Assembly (NCBI RefSeq): GCF_000158915.1
Contig: NZ_GG657754.1
Span: forward strand, 1,220,708-1,284,707
Length of the DNA stretch: 64,000 nucleotides
Direction of reading: 5' to 3'
Source: Streptomyces himastatinicus ATCC 53653
Lineage (GTDB): Bacteria; Actinomycetota; Actinomycetes; Streptomycetales; Streptomycetaceae
Shown here: positions 32,154 to 42,100 of the stretch, piece after piece
How the letters are laid out: every line of letters begins with the position of its first letter
Numbering within the stretch: the first letter of the stretch is position 1
Position numbers and translations under genes: made by a program
Notes under the pieces: model-generated
The model's database searches: none
Told to the model about the DNA's origin: nothing
What the model saw: only the letters and a program-made list of their open reading frames with translations

Positions 32154-35033
32154 TCAGCCGGACTCCAATTCGGCCTGGATATCGGCGACGAGCTTCTTCG
32201 CCGCCGCCAGCTTCGGCCCATAGACCGCGGGATCCGTGGCGTTGAGCGCGGTGAAGATGTCCGCGGCTTCCCGCGCCCGCTTGAGCGCCTCGTCCCGTCG
32301 GCCGGACTGCCGCAGGTAGGGGATCGTCGGAAACATCAGCCAGTCCCCCAGCCCGCCGCGATACCTCCCGGGGTTCCCGGTGGCGAGCTGGCGGAGCAGG
32401 TCGGTGGCCTCGATGGCACGTTGCGCTCCCTGGGCGTGGTCGGGCTTGCCCCATAGGGCCTGCGCCAGATTCACCAGTGCCCAGGCCTTGCGGTACCGGA
32501 GATCCTCGGATCCCGGTTGTTCACCGATCAGCTTGTCGAAGAGGCCGAGCGCCTCCCGCATACGGGCGATGGCCTCGTCGTGGCGGCCGCTGCCCATCAG
32601 ATAGGTGCCCGCCGGGAACACCAGCCACTGCGCGAGCCCGGGCCGGTAGGTGGGTTTCCTGGTGGCGAGTTGGCGAAGCAGGTCGGTGGCCTCGATGGCG
32701 CGCTGTGTGCCTTGGGCGTGGTCGGGCTTGGCCCATAGGGCCTGCGCCAGATTGACCAGCGTCCACGCCTTGCGGTACCGGAGATCCTCGGATCCCGGCT
32801 GTTCACCGATCAGCTGCTCGTAGAGGCCCAGCGCCTCCTGCATACGGGCGATGGCCTCGTCATGGTGGCCGCTGGACATCAGATAGGCGCCCGCAGGGAA
32901 CACCAGCCACTGCGCGAGCGTCGCACGGTAGCCGGGGTCCAGGGTCACGACTTCGCGGGCGACCGCGATCGCGTCGGCCGCTCGGGCGTTGGCCTCCTCG
33001 CGCGCCGGGCCCGGCAGGTTCCACAGGGTCTGGGCCCGCGTCACCAGGGCTTGCGCATCGGCGATCCGGGCCGGCGCGGTGGGCGTGGCCGGGTCGTAGA
33101 AACACGTCTGGAGCTTCGACACCTCACCGATCTCGCTGCCGAAGTCCATCCGGTAGAGCGATAGGCTGCCCGGCGCCGTCGACACCGCGGCCAGCTCGGA
33201 ATACGACCACCAGGGCTGCCCGAGCCGCAATGGCGCCGGCCAAGTGGACTGCTGAGGGTCCCGGTAGATGGTCTGGACGCGGCTGTCCCGGCCCTGCCAG
33301 AACAAGTTGAGCCGCCGGTCCCCGGTCACCACCGGGACGATCGTGTAGGGCGAGCCCCACTTGGTGAGGTGCCGTGGGGTGATCTCGGCCGGCGCGCTCC
33401 AGCCACCGTCGTAGTGGATGTTCCACACGGCCCCGAACTTGCCCCGCCAGACCACATCGGCCTTTCCATCGCCGGTGCCCACGGCGTAGATCCTCGCCGG
33501 GAAGTCGGTTCCGGGGAACTCGGCGATCTGCGCCGGTGCGCTCCAGGTGGCGGCGCGGGGGTCGTAGGTGACGCTGTGGACCGTCTGCTCGTTCATGGTC
33601 CAGATCGCCATGACCACCCCGGGCGACGGACAGGCCACCGCGAAGTCCGATCCCAGCGAAACGGCGTCGGCCGGGGCAGCCACCCGGGGCGCGCCCCACG
33701 CTCCCTTGGCATCCTGGAACGCGGCCATCAGCGTGCCTGCTCCGTTGTCGCGCCACATCACGACGACGAAGCCGGGTGTCGTGGCCGCCCCGAGAAACGA
33801 GACGTCGGTGGAGTCGCCGCTCACCTTGACCGGCTCGGCCAGCCATCCGGTCGGCCGGCCGGCATCGGTGCGCGTGGCGTAGACGGCGCCGTCCTTGTCC
33901 TGCATCAGGACCGTGATCAGGCCTGGTCCTGATGCCAGGGCGCGAGGCATGGGCTCCTGCCGCACCGCGTGCTCCGCGCTGATGGTCACCGTCGGGCTCC
34001 ACGCCGGTGCGGTCGCGGTGGAGTCGTAGGACGTGGCGCGGACCTGCGCCTTGCTCTTGTCCCACCACACCAGCACGGTGCGCCCCGGCCGGTCCGACGC
34101 GGCGGACAGGGATGTCTCGGACGTCATGGTGTCCGGCACCTCCACCGGCATCCAGGAGGACCACCCGGGTGTGCGCGGGTCCTTGGCCCAGTAGGCCACG
34201 GTGTCGCGGAAGGCCATGAGTTTGGCCAGACCGACCCTGACCCGCATGTCGGCGCGGAGCTCATCGGAGTAATAGGCGCGGGCGTCGTCGTACTCGGCCT
34301 GGCCACCGGGCCGCCACCCGAGTTGGGTGTGCCCCGTGTCGTAGCCGGTGATGTGGTCCACGCACTGGTAGCCCAGGATGTAGCTTCCACGGTCGTCCGG
34401 ACCGCCGCCGGTGTGCGGTTCGATGGCCTGATCGGCGTGCTCGAACACCCAGTCCAGCCGCGCCGCGTGCCGGGTCAGCTCCTCGCGGGCCAGCCGGTCC
34501 TCGCGGTACTGCGGATTGAGCCCGGCGATCACGCCGAACCGGACGGTCAGCACATAGACATAGGCGATATACGCCAGCCGGTGGTCGAAGACGCTCTCCG
34601 GCGCGTTCGGATCCGGGCGGTAGAAGTAGGAGTCGCCCTCCAGCAGCGTATTCGCCGCCAGCCGTGAGTTGTTGTCCGCGTTGGACCGCAGAAGCGGGTC
34701 CTTCCGCCCGTCGGCGACCCAGGCGTTGAGCTCGTCCATGGCCGTGCGGGCCCGCCCGCGCAGGCCGTCCAGGTCGCGCCGCAGATTGAGGACGTACGCC
34801 TGCTGCTCGACTCGGACCGCCTGCTTCACGGCCTCGAGCACCTCGTCGAACCGCCCCTGGAGGGCGACGAAATCCTGGTGCAGCATCTCCAGTCGGGCCA
34901 GGATCTCCTCTTCTGGAGTGGGAGTGTGGCTGCCGAGGCTGACGAAGGCGACGATGCCCTGGTATGCCTCGTACGCCTTCTTGCCGGCTTCGTAGATCGC
35001 CAGCGCCGTGAGGACGGGCGTGGGCGTGGCCAT
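32154..35033 (-). CDS. Large protein: helical N-domain, beta-propeller and TPR-like repeats
   Basis: A 959-residue protein I cannot assign to a named family. Residues about 1-290 are mainly helical, with a coiled-coil-like stretch (LARLEMLHQDFVALQGRFDE, VLEAVKQAVRVEQQAYVLNL). Residues about 310-640 contain repeats of about 45-55 residues with WSAP/WPAP turns (PAWSPTVTIS, ATWSAPAQIA, GGWSAPAEIT, STWPAPLRLG) and strands such as VVWRGKFGAVWNIHYD, typical of a lectin- or sialidase-like beta-propeller. Residues about 660-935 are TPR-like helices, including two nearly identical 94-residue units. There is no signal peptide or catalytic motif. ATG 35033 has GGGGGG upstream. It could be a scaffold, a glycan-recognising toxin or a defence protein; none can be shown. 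Confidence 0.7.
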   Translation of the reverse strand: MATPTPVLTALAIYEAGKKAYEAYQGIVAFVSLGSHTPTPEEEILARLEMLHQDFVALQGRFDEVLEAVKQAVRVEQQAYVLNLRRDLDGLRGRARTAMDELNAWVADGRKDPLLRSNADNNSRLAANTLLEGDSYFYRPDPNAPESVFDHRLAYIAYVYVLTVRFGVIAGLNPQYREDRLAREELTRHAARLDWVFEHADQAIEPHTGGGPDDRGSYILGYQCVDHITGYDTGHTQLGWRPGGQAEYDDARAYYSDELRADMRVRVGLAKLMAFRDTVAYWAKDPRTPGWSSWMPVEVPDTMTSETSLSAASDRPGRTVLVWWDKSKAQVRATSYDSTATAPAWSPTVTISAEHAVRQEPMPRALASGPGLITVLMQDKDGAVYATRTDAGRPTGWLAEPVKVSGDSTDVSFLGAATTPGFVVVMWRDNGAGTLMAAFQDAKGAWGAPRVAAPADAVSLGSDFAVACPSPGVVMAIWTMNEQTVHSVTYDPRAATWSAPAQIAEFPGTDFPARIYAVGTGDGKADVVWRGKFGAVWNIHYDGGWSAPAEITPRHLTKWGSPYTIVPVVTGDRRLNLFWQGRDSRVQTIYRDPQQSTWPAPLRLGQPWWSYSELAAVSTAPGSLSLYRMDFGSEIGEVSKLQTCFYDPATPTAPARIADAQALVTRAQTLWNLPGPAREEANARAADAIAVAREVVTLDPGYRATLAQWLVFPAGAYLMSSGHHDEAIARMQEALGLYEQLIGEQPGSEDLRYRKAWTLVNLAQALWAKPDHAQGTQRAIEATDLLRQLATRKPTYRPGLAQWLVFPAGTYLMGSGRHDEAIARMREALGLFDKLIGEQPGSEDLRYRKAWALVNLAQALWGKPDHAQGAQRAIEATDLLRQLATGNPGRYRGGLGDWLMFPTIPYLRQSGRRDEALKRAREAADIFTALNATDPAVYGPKLAAAKKLVADIQAELESG
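32352..32918 (-). repeat. Tandem duplication inside the TPR-like region
   Basis: Two adjacent units of about 282 bases (32637-32918 and 32352-32636) encode near-identical 94-95-residue blocks. Both contain LAQWLVFPAG, HDEAIARM, LIGEQPGSEDLRYRKAW and RAIEATDLLRQLAT. Differences are few, so the duplication is recent or maintained by gene conversion. Confidence 0.9.
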
Positions 35034-35343
35034 ATTCGGTGTTCCCCCCTCGGCCTGTGCCCCCCGTGGGCACGCCTGACGCAAGTGAACCACCGGACAA
35101 CCACACATATGCTGGAAAAATACTTGAGCGCCCCCTCTATGCGCCGTAAGCCCCCCATAGGACACCGTTCCGGGGCACTGATTTCGGACAGCGTTCGAGG
35201 CGAAACGTTCTCTTAACAGGAATTTACGCGTGAGAAACGACACCCGTCGGCGTTGGCGGCGGAAGGTAGCGATCCGCCTCCGGAGAGGTAGATGGTTATC
35301 CCAGGCAACCGTTCGCTCTCCCGATCGAAAGGGTTGATCACTC
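35034..35343. other. Divergent promoter region of the large protein and asnB
   Basis: A 310-base intergenic region of lower GC than its neighbours, with no gene seen. It must contain both divergent promoters. No perfect operator or recognisable riboswitch was found. Confidence 0.5.
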
Positions 35344-37176
35344 GTGTGTGGCATCACCGGCTGGGTCTCCTACCGCCGCGACCTCACCTCCCACCGCCAA
35401 CTCCTCGACACCATGACGGAGACGATGGCGTGCCGCGGCCCGGACGCGGCAGGCACCTGGGTGACGGGCAAGGCGGCGCTCGGCCATCGCAGGCTGGCCG
35501 TCATCGACCTGCCCGGCGGGGCCCAGCCCATGACCGTCGAAACGGCCGACGGCCCCGTCACCATGGTGTACTCCGGTGAGGCGTACAACTTCACCGAGCT
35601 GCGCGACGAACTGCGCCGCAGGGGCCACGGCTTCACCACCGACTCCGACACCGAGGTCGTCCTGCGCGGCTACCTGGAGTGGGGCGAATCCCTCACCGAG
35701 AAGCTCAACGGCATGTATGCCTTCGCCATCTGGGACTCCCGCACCGACAAGCTGGTGATGGTCCGGGACCGGCTGGGCATCAAGCCGTTCTACTACTACG
35801 AGACCGACGACGGCGTGCTCTTCGGCTCCGAGCCCAAGGCCATCCTCGCCAACCCGCTCGCCGCCCCCGTGGTCGGCATCGACGGACTGCGCGAGATCTT
35901 CTCGTTCGCCAAGACACCCGGTGAGGCCATATGGAAGGGCATGAAGGAGCTGCGCCCCGGCCATCTGGCCATCGTCGACAGCAACGGGCTGCGCGAGCGG
36001 GCGTACTGGCGTCTGGAGGTGTCCGAGCACACCGATGACCAGCAGGCGACCGTCGCCCATGTGCGGGAGCTGCTGGAGGACATCATCGCCCGCCAGCTCG
36101 TCTCCGACGTGCCCCGCTGCACCCTGCTCTCCGGCGGGCTCGACTCCTCCGCGATGACCTCGCTCGCCGCCCGCCGGCTCGCCGAGGACGGCGAGACCGT
36201 GCGCAGCTTCGCCGTCGACTTCCCCGACCAGGCGGAGAACTTCCGCGCGATCGACGTCGCGCCCAGCGTCGACACGCCGTATGTGCACGCGGTGGCCGAG
36301 TACGTGAAGTGCGACCACCAGGACATCGTGCTCGACGGCTCCGCCCTGTCCGACCCGGCCGTCCGGCGGGCAGCCATCGACGCCCGGGACCTGCCCATCG
36401 GGCTCGGCGACCGGGACAACTCGCTCTATCTGCTGTTCAAGGCCGTCCGCGAGCAGTCGACGGTGGCCCTGTCCGGCGAGTCGGCCGATGAGGTCTTCGG
36501 CGGCTATCCGTGGTTCCACGACGAGCGGCGCGAGGCCGACACCTTCCCGTGGCTCGCCGGGGGGCCGATGCTCGGCGACACCTCGAGCCTGCTGCCCGAC
36601 GACCTCGCCGCCCGGCTCGACCTGGACACCTATCTCGGTGACCGTTACGTCAGCGCGCTGAAGGAGGTCCCCCTCAAGGAGGGCGAGTCCGGCCTGGAGA
36701 AGCGCATGCGGCAGGTTTCCTATCTGCACCTCACCCGCATGGTCAACACGCTCCTCGACCGCAAGGACCGGATGAGCATGGCGGTCGGCCTCGAGGTCAG
36801 GGTGCCGTTCTGCGACCACCGGCTCGTGCAATACGTCTTCAACACCCCCTGGTCGCTCAAGACGTTCGACGGGCGGGAGAAGAGCATCCTGCGCGAGGCC
36901 ACCCGCGATGTGCTGCCCGAGTCGGTGGCGAACCGCAAGAAGAGCGGCTACCCCGGCAGCTTCGACCCCGCCTATCTGGCCGCCATCAAGGGGCAGGCGA
37001 GCGACCTCATCACCTCGGGACACCCGGTGCTCGACCTGTGCCGCGTCGAATCGCTGAAGCAGGCCATCGCCGCACCGGGCGAGACCATCACCACGCAGCA
37101 GCGCGCCGCCATCGAACGCGCCCTCGACCTGGCCGCATGGCTGGACCTGCGCAAGCCCACCATCACACTGGACTGA
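35344..37176 (+). CDS. asnB: Glutamine-hydrolysing asparagine synthetase
   Basis: A 610-residue AsnB-type amidotransferase. The GTG start is followed directly by Cys2 (MCGITGWVS), the N-terminal glutaminase nucleophile. The glutaminase domain continues with RGPDAAGTW and GHRRLAVIDL. The synthetase domain has the PPi loop LLSGGLDSSAM and later ALSGESADEVFGGYPWF. It makes asparagine from aspartate, glutamine and ATP. Length and motifs are normal. The gene stands alone between the large propeller/TPR gene (divergent) and a small membrane protein. Streptomyces often carry several AsnB paralogues, so an amidation role in specialised metabolism cannot be excluded. Confidence 0.93.
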   Translation: MCGITGWVSYRRDLTSHRQLLDTMTETMACRGPDAAGTWVTGKAALGHRRLAVIDLPGGAQPMTVETADGPVTMVYSGEAYNFTELRDELRRRGHGFTTDSDTEVVLRGYLEWGESLTEKLNGMYAFAIWDSRTDKLVMVRDRLGIKPFYYYETDDGVLFGSEPKAILANPLAAPVVGIDGLREIFSFAKTPGEAIWKGMKELRPGHLAIVDSNGLRERAYWRLEVSEHTDDQQATVAHVRELLEDIIARQLVSDVPRCTLLSGGLDSSAMTSLAARRLAEDGETVRSFAVDFPDQAENFRAIDVAPSVDTPYVHAVAEYVKCDHQDIVLDGSALSDPAVRRAAIDARDLPIGLGDRDNSLYLLFKAVREQSTVALSGESADEVFGGYPWFHDERREADTFPWLAGGPMLGDTSSLLPDDLAARLDLDTYLGDRYVSALKEVPLKEGESGLEKRMRQVSYLHLTRMVNTLLDRKDRMSMAVGLEVRVPFCDHRLVQYVFNTPWSLKTFDGREKSILREATRDVLPESVANRKKSGYPGSFDPAYLAAIKGQASDLITSGHPVLDLCRVESLKQAIAAPGETITTQQRAAIERALDLAAWLDLRKPTITLD

Positions 37177-37286
37177 GCCGAGCCGCACCGGCGCGCTCGC
37201 GCGGACGCGGGAACGATCCAGTCGTTGCCCCGACAGGCGTAACGCAGCGTGATCGGATCCGGGCGTCGAGTTCGTACAGTGGCCCC

Positions 37287-37787
37287 ATGTGGCGCCTTCC
37301 GCAAGCCGGTACCCTCGCCGTCCTCAAGCTCCCGGCCGCCCTGCTGCTGGTCACCCTCGTGTTGGTGGGCTTCGGCACGCTGCTGTCGGCGGGCGGGCTG
37401 ACCGTCCTGACGGTGCACCCCACACGGACGGTCAGCCCGGATCCGACCGTCACGGACAGCCCGCCCAGCCCGACGACCTCACCGCCCACCACGCCGCCGA
37501 CCTCACCCGTCACGTCTCCGCCCACCACGCCGCCGACCAGCCCCGCCCCGCAGTCCGCACCCGCCACCCCGGGCCCCGCCTCGGGCCCGCTGGCCCAGGG
37601 CGCACAGGAGGTGGTGGCCAATTCGGCGGCGCTGCTCACCACCTGGATCGGGCTGATCAGCCAGGTGCTCGGGCTGCTGACAGCGATGATCGGATTCGCC
37701 GCCGCGGACCGCCGCCCGGCCACCACCGAGCCCGCCGACCGCGGCGGGTCCGAACCGCCCGAGGACAGGCGGCCCCGTCACCGGTGA
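37287..37787 (+). CDS. Small membrane protein with Pro/Thr-rich linker
   Basis: A 166-residue protein of unknown function with two predicted helices. One is near the N-terminus (LKLPAALLLVTLVLVGFGTL) and one near the C-terminus (LLTTWIGLISQVLGLLTAMI). Between them lies a low-complexity linker rich in P, T and S (SPPTTPPTSPVTSPPTTPPT). The tail is charged. The linker probably spans the periplasm or cell wall. ATG 37287 was chosen because the preceding frame looks non-coding; no strong Shine-Dalgarno is seen. It follows asnB by 110 bases. Confidence 0.6.
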   Translation: MWRLPQAGTLAVLKLPAALLLVTLVLVGFGTLLSAGGLTVLTVHPTRTVSPDPTVTDSPPSPTTSPPTTPPTSPVTSPPTTPPTSPAPQSAPATPGPASGPLAQGAQEVVANSAALLTTWIGLISQVLGLLTAMIGFAAADRRPATTEPADRGGSEPPEDRRPRHR

Positions 37788-37976
37788 CCGCCCCGCGTGA
37801 CCGGTGTGGCCGGTGGGGCACCGGCTGGTGGGTCAAGAGCTCGGGGGAGGCGGCCTCGCCCATGGGCTCCGCACATCCTCCACTTGCTCGCCACATAGCC
37901 GACACTGCCCGCGAAGCCCGTCATGCCGGTGGCGGAGGAGACGCCCACCCCCGGGCCCCGCGCCTCAAGGGCTGAA

Positions 37977-39125
37977 TCACACGCGTTCCACCACGGTCGC
38001 GTTGGCCATGCCACCCCCCTCACACATCGTCTGGAGCCCGTAACGGCCTCCGGTCCGGCGGAGCTGGTGGACCAGCGTCGTCATCAACCGGGCGCCGGTG
38101 GCACCCAGCGGGTGGCCCAGGGCGATCGCGCCGCCGAAGGCGTTGGTGCGTTCCGGGTCGGCGCCGGTCTCCGCGAGCCATGCCTGTACGACCGGTGCGA
38201 ACGCCTCGTTGATCTCCACCAGGTCGATCCGGTCGAGGTCCAGTCCCGACCGGTCCAGCACCTTCTCGGTGGCGGGGATGGGCCCGGTGAGCATGAAGAC
38301 GGGGTCGGAACCGACGACGGCCATGGTGTGCACCCGTGCCAGCGGCACCAGCCCGAACCGGCGCACCGCGTCCTCGGAGGCGACCAGCAGGGCGGCGGCA
38401 CCGTCGGAGATCTGGCTGGACACCGCGGCGGTCAGCCGGCCGCCCTCGGTGAGGGGCTTCAGCCCCGCCATCTTCTCCAGCGAGGTGTCCGCGCGCGGCC
38501 CCTCGTCGGTCTCCAGCCCGAACGCCGGCACGATCTCGTCCGCGAAGACCCCGGCCGCCTGGGCCGCCAGCGCCCGCTGGTGGCTGGCCAGTGCGTAGCG
38601 CTCCATGTCCTGCCGGGAGACGCCCCACTTCTCCGCGATCAGCTCCGCCCCGCGGAACTGGGAGATCTCCTGATCGCCGAAGTGGCTGCGCCAGCCTTCG
38701 CCGTCGTACGGGGACCCCATGCCCTCGCGCTCCCCGAGGAAGAACGGGCTGCCGATGGGCACCAGACTCATCGCCTCGACCCCGCCCGCCACGATGAGAT
38801 CGGCGGTGCCGGACATCACGGCCTGGGCCGCGAAGTGCACGGCCTGCTGGGACGAGCCGCACTGCCGGTCGATGGTCGTGCCCGGTACGTGCTGGGGCAG
38901 ACCGCCGGCCAGCCAGGAGGTGCGGGCGATGTTGCCGGTCTGCGCGCCGATCTGGCTCACACAGCCGAAGTACACATCGTCCACGGCGCCGGGGTCGACA
39001 CCGGTCCGGTCGACGAGCGCGCGCAGCACATGCGCGCCGAGGTCTGCGGGGTGGACACCGCTCAGGGTGCCCTTGCGGCGGCCGACGGGGGTGCGGACGG
39101 CATCGACGATGAAGGCTTCGGTCAT
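37977..39125 (-). CDS. Thiolase (acyl-CoA acetyltransferase)
   Basis: A 382-residue thiolase that cleaves or forms 3-ketoacyl-CoA. The nucleophilic Cys is in TTIDRQCGSSQQAVHF, the catalytic His in GGAIALGHPLGATGAR and the second Cys in YGLQTMCEGGGMAN. It is 61 bases downstream of IcmF in the same direction, so isomerisation of branched acyl-CoA and thiolysis are probably co-expressed. Length is normal for degradative thiolases. Confidence 0.93.
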   Translation of the reverse strand: MTEAFIVDAVRTPVGRRKGTLSGVHPADLGAHVLRALVDRTGVDPGAVDDVYFGCVSQIGAQTGNIARTSWLAGGLPQHVPGTTIDRQCGSSQQAVHFAAQAVMSGTADLIVAGGVEAMSLVPIGSPFFLGEREGMGSPYDGEGWRSHFGDQEISQFRGAELIAEKWGVSRQDMERYALASHQRALAAQAAGVFADEIVPAFGLETDEGPRADTSLEKMAGLKPLTEGGRLTAAVSSQISDGAAALLVASEDAVRRFGLVPLARVHTMAVVGSDPVFMLTGPIPATEKVLDRSGLDLDRIDLVEINEAFAPVVQAWLAETGADPERTNAFGGAIALGHPLGATGARLMTTLVHQLRRTGGRYGLQTMCEGGGMANATVVERV

Positions 39126-39186
39126 GGTGCGCTCCGGAGTCTGGGGGGCGGGGTGAAAGGGGTGATCGGGGCGGGCGGGCCCGGGG

Positions 39187-42100
39187 TCAGACGTTGCGTC
39201 GGTATTCCCCGCCGACCTCGAAGAAGGCCTCGGTGATCTGCTGGAGGGAACAGACCCTGGCGGCGTCCATCAGTACCGCGAAGACGTTGCGGCCACTGGC
39301 GGCGGCGTCCTTGAGCGCGGCCAGGGCGGCGGGCGCCTGCTCGCGGTGGCGGTCCTGGAAGTCCCCGACGCGCTTGAGCTGGGACTGCTTCTCGTCCTCG
39401 GTGCCGCGGGCCAGCTCGACGGCCGTCCGGCCGCCTTCGGCGTCGGCGTGGGGGTGGCGGAATGTGTTGACGCCGATGATGGGCAGGGTGCCGTCGTGCT
39501 TGCGCTGCTCGTAGAGCATGGACTCGTCCTGGATGCGCCCGCGTTGGTAGCCGGTCTCCATGGCGCCGAGCACCCCGCCGCGCTCGCTGATCCGCTCGAA
39601 CTCGCTCAGCACCGCCTCCTCCACCAGGTCGGTGAGCTCGTCGATGACGTAGGAGCCCTGTAGCGGGTTCTCGTTCATCGCCAGGCCCCACTCCCGGTTG
39701 ATGATCAGCTGGATGGCCAGCGCGCGGCGCACCGAGTCCTCGGTGGGGGTGGTGACGGCCTCGTCGTAGGCGTTGGTGTGCAGGCTGTTGCAGTTGTCGT
39801 AGATGGCGATCAGCGCTTGCAGGGTGGTGCGGATGTCGTTGAAGTCCATCTCCTGGGCGTGCAGGGAGCGTCCGGAGGTCTGCACGTGGTACTTCAGCTT
39901 CTGGCCCCGTGTCCCCGCGCCGTAACGCTCCCGCAGGGTCACCGCCCAGATGCGGCGGGCCACCCGGCCGAGCACGGAGTACTCCGGGTCCATGCCGTTG
40001 GAGAAGAAGAACGACAGGTTGGGGGCGAAGTCGTCGATGTGCATCCCACGGGCGAGGTACGCCTCGACGTAGGTGAAGCCGTTGGCGAGGGTGAAGGCGA
40101 GCTGGCTGATCGGATTCGCCCCGGCCTCGGCGATGTGGTAGCCGGATATGGACACCGAGTAGAAGTTGCGCACCTCCTTCTCGATGAACCACTCCTGGAT
40201 GTCGGCCATCATCCGCAGGCTGAACTCGGTGGAGAACAGGCAGGTGTTCTGGCCCTGGTCCTCCTTGAGGATGTCGGCCTGCACGGTGCCGCGGACGCTG
40301 CGCAGGACATGCGCCCGGACCTGTTCGGCCTCCTCGGCGGTCGGCTCGCGCCCGTGCTCGGTGGCGTGGGCGTCGAGTTGCTGGTCGATCGCTGTGTTGA
40401 GGAAGAAGGCGAGGATGGTCGGCGCCGGGCCGTTGATCGTCATGGAGACCGACGTGGTGGGCGAGGTCAGGTCGAAGCCGTCGTACAGCGCCTTCATGTC
40501 CTCCAGGGTCGCCACCGAGACACCCGAGGTTCCGACCTTGCCGTAGATGTCGGGACGCAGGTCCGGATCGCGGCCGTAGAGGGTGACCGAGTCGAAGGCG
40601 GTGGACAGCCGGGTGGCTTCGCTGTCCTCGGAGAGGTAGTGGAAGCGGCGGTTGGTACGGAACGGATCGCCCTCACCGGCGAACATCCGCGCCGGGTCCT
40701 CGCCCTCCCGTTTGAACGGGAACACCCCGGCGGTGAAGGGGAAGAACCCCGGAAGGTTCTCGGCGCGGAGGAACCGCAGCAGCTCTCCGTGGTCGGTGTA
40801 GCGCGGCAACGCCACCCGGGGGATCCGGCTCCCGGACAGCGACTCGCGCACCAGGGTGGTGCGCAGCTCGCGGTCGCGTGACGTCACGACGAGCTCGTCG
40901 CCGGAGTAGTCGCGTACGGTCCCCGGCCAGTCGGCCAGCGAGTTGCGCGCTTCCGGTGCGAAGGTGTCCTCCGCGTCCTTCAGCAACTTCTCGACGTCGT
41001 CGGTCTTCGCGCCGACCGCCGCCAGCTCGTCGCGGACGGCCGCCAGCCGCTGGATCCGGCGGGCCTGCCCGGCCAGGACGTCGGTCCGCTCGTGATAGCC
41101 GCGCACCGTGTCGGCGATCTCCGCCAGGTAACGCACCCGGGCCGGGGGCACGACCTGGGTGGCGCCGCTGGAGTGGCGCACCGCCACCTCGGGAAGCGCT
41201 CCGGGCACCACGGGCAGGCCGCGCTCGGCGAACAGGCCCCGCAGATGCTGGTAGAGCGCGGTGACCCCGTCGTCGTTGAAGGTCGACGCGCTGGTCCCGA
41301 AGACCGGCATGTCCTCCGGCCGCTGCCCGAACGCCTCGCGGTTACGGACCAGTTGCCGACCCACGTCACGCAGCGCGTCCTTGGCTCCGCGCCGCTCGAA
41401 CTTGTTGATGGCCACCACGTCGGCGAAGTCGAGCATGTCGATCTTCTCCAGCTGGGAGGCCGCGCCGAACTCCGGTGTCATCACGTACAGCGACTCATCC
41501 ACGTACGGAACGATCGCGGCGTCCCCCTGCCCGATGCCCGGCGTCTCCACGATCACCAGGTCGAAACCGGCCGCCTGGCAGGCCGCGATGGCGTCCGCCA
41601 GGCCCTCGGGAACCTCGCGTCCGCCGCGGGTGGCGAGCGAGCGGAAGAACACCGTGTGGCCGTCGAGGCAGTTCATGCGGATCCGGTCGCCCAGCAGTGC
41701 GCCCCCGCCGCGCCGCCGGGTCGGATCCACGGCCAGCACCGCCACCTTGAGCCTGCCCTCCTGGTCGCTGCGCAGCCGACGTACCAGCTCGTCCGTCAGC
41801 GAGGACTTACCCGAGCCGCCGGTGCCGGTGATGCCGAGGACCGGTGTCCGGTGGGACGCCGCGGCCTCGCGCAGGACGCGCAGATCCGGGTCGGCCACCA
41901 CACCGGCCTCCAGCCCGGTGAGCAGCCGGGCCAGCGCGGGCCTCTCCCCCGCCAGCACCTGGTCCGGCGTGACCGGGGCCAGATCCCACAGCGTGGTGTC
42001 GCACTCTTCGATCATCGAGTTGATCATCTTGGCCAGGCCGAGGCGCTGGCCGTCCTCCGGGGAGAAGATCCGTACCCCGGCCCGGGCCAGCCGGTCGATC

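Noticed and set aside
35034-35343. Possible riboswitch in the asnB leader
   Set aside because: No conserved motif of known riboswitch classes was recognisable by eye; only ordinary GC-rich pairing potential.
35338-37188. A 616-codon open frame antisense to asnB
   Set aside because: asnB shows every catalytic motif on the plus strand; the antisense frame has none and is explained by GC-rich codon bias.
37420-37560. ACCTCACC/CACCACGCCGCC repeats resembling a small array
   Set aside because: They encode the Pro/Thr-rich linker of the membrane protein and have no spacer structure of a CRISPR array.
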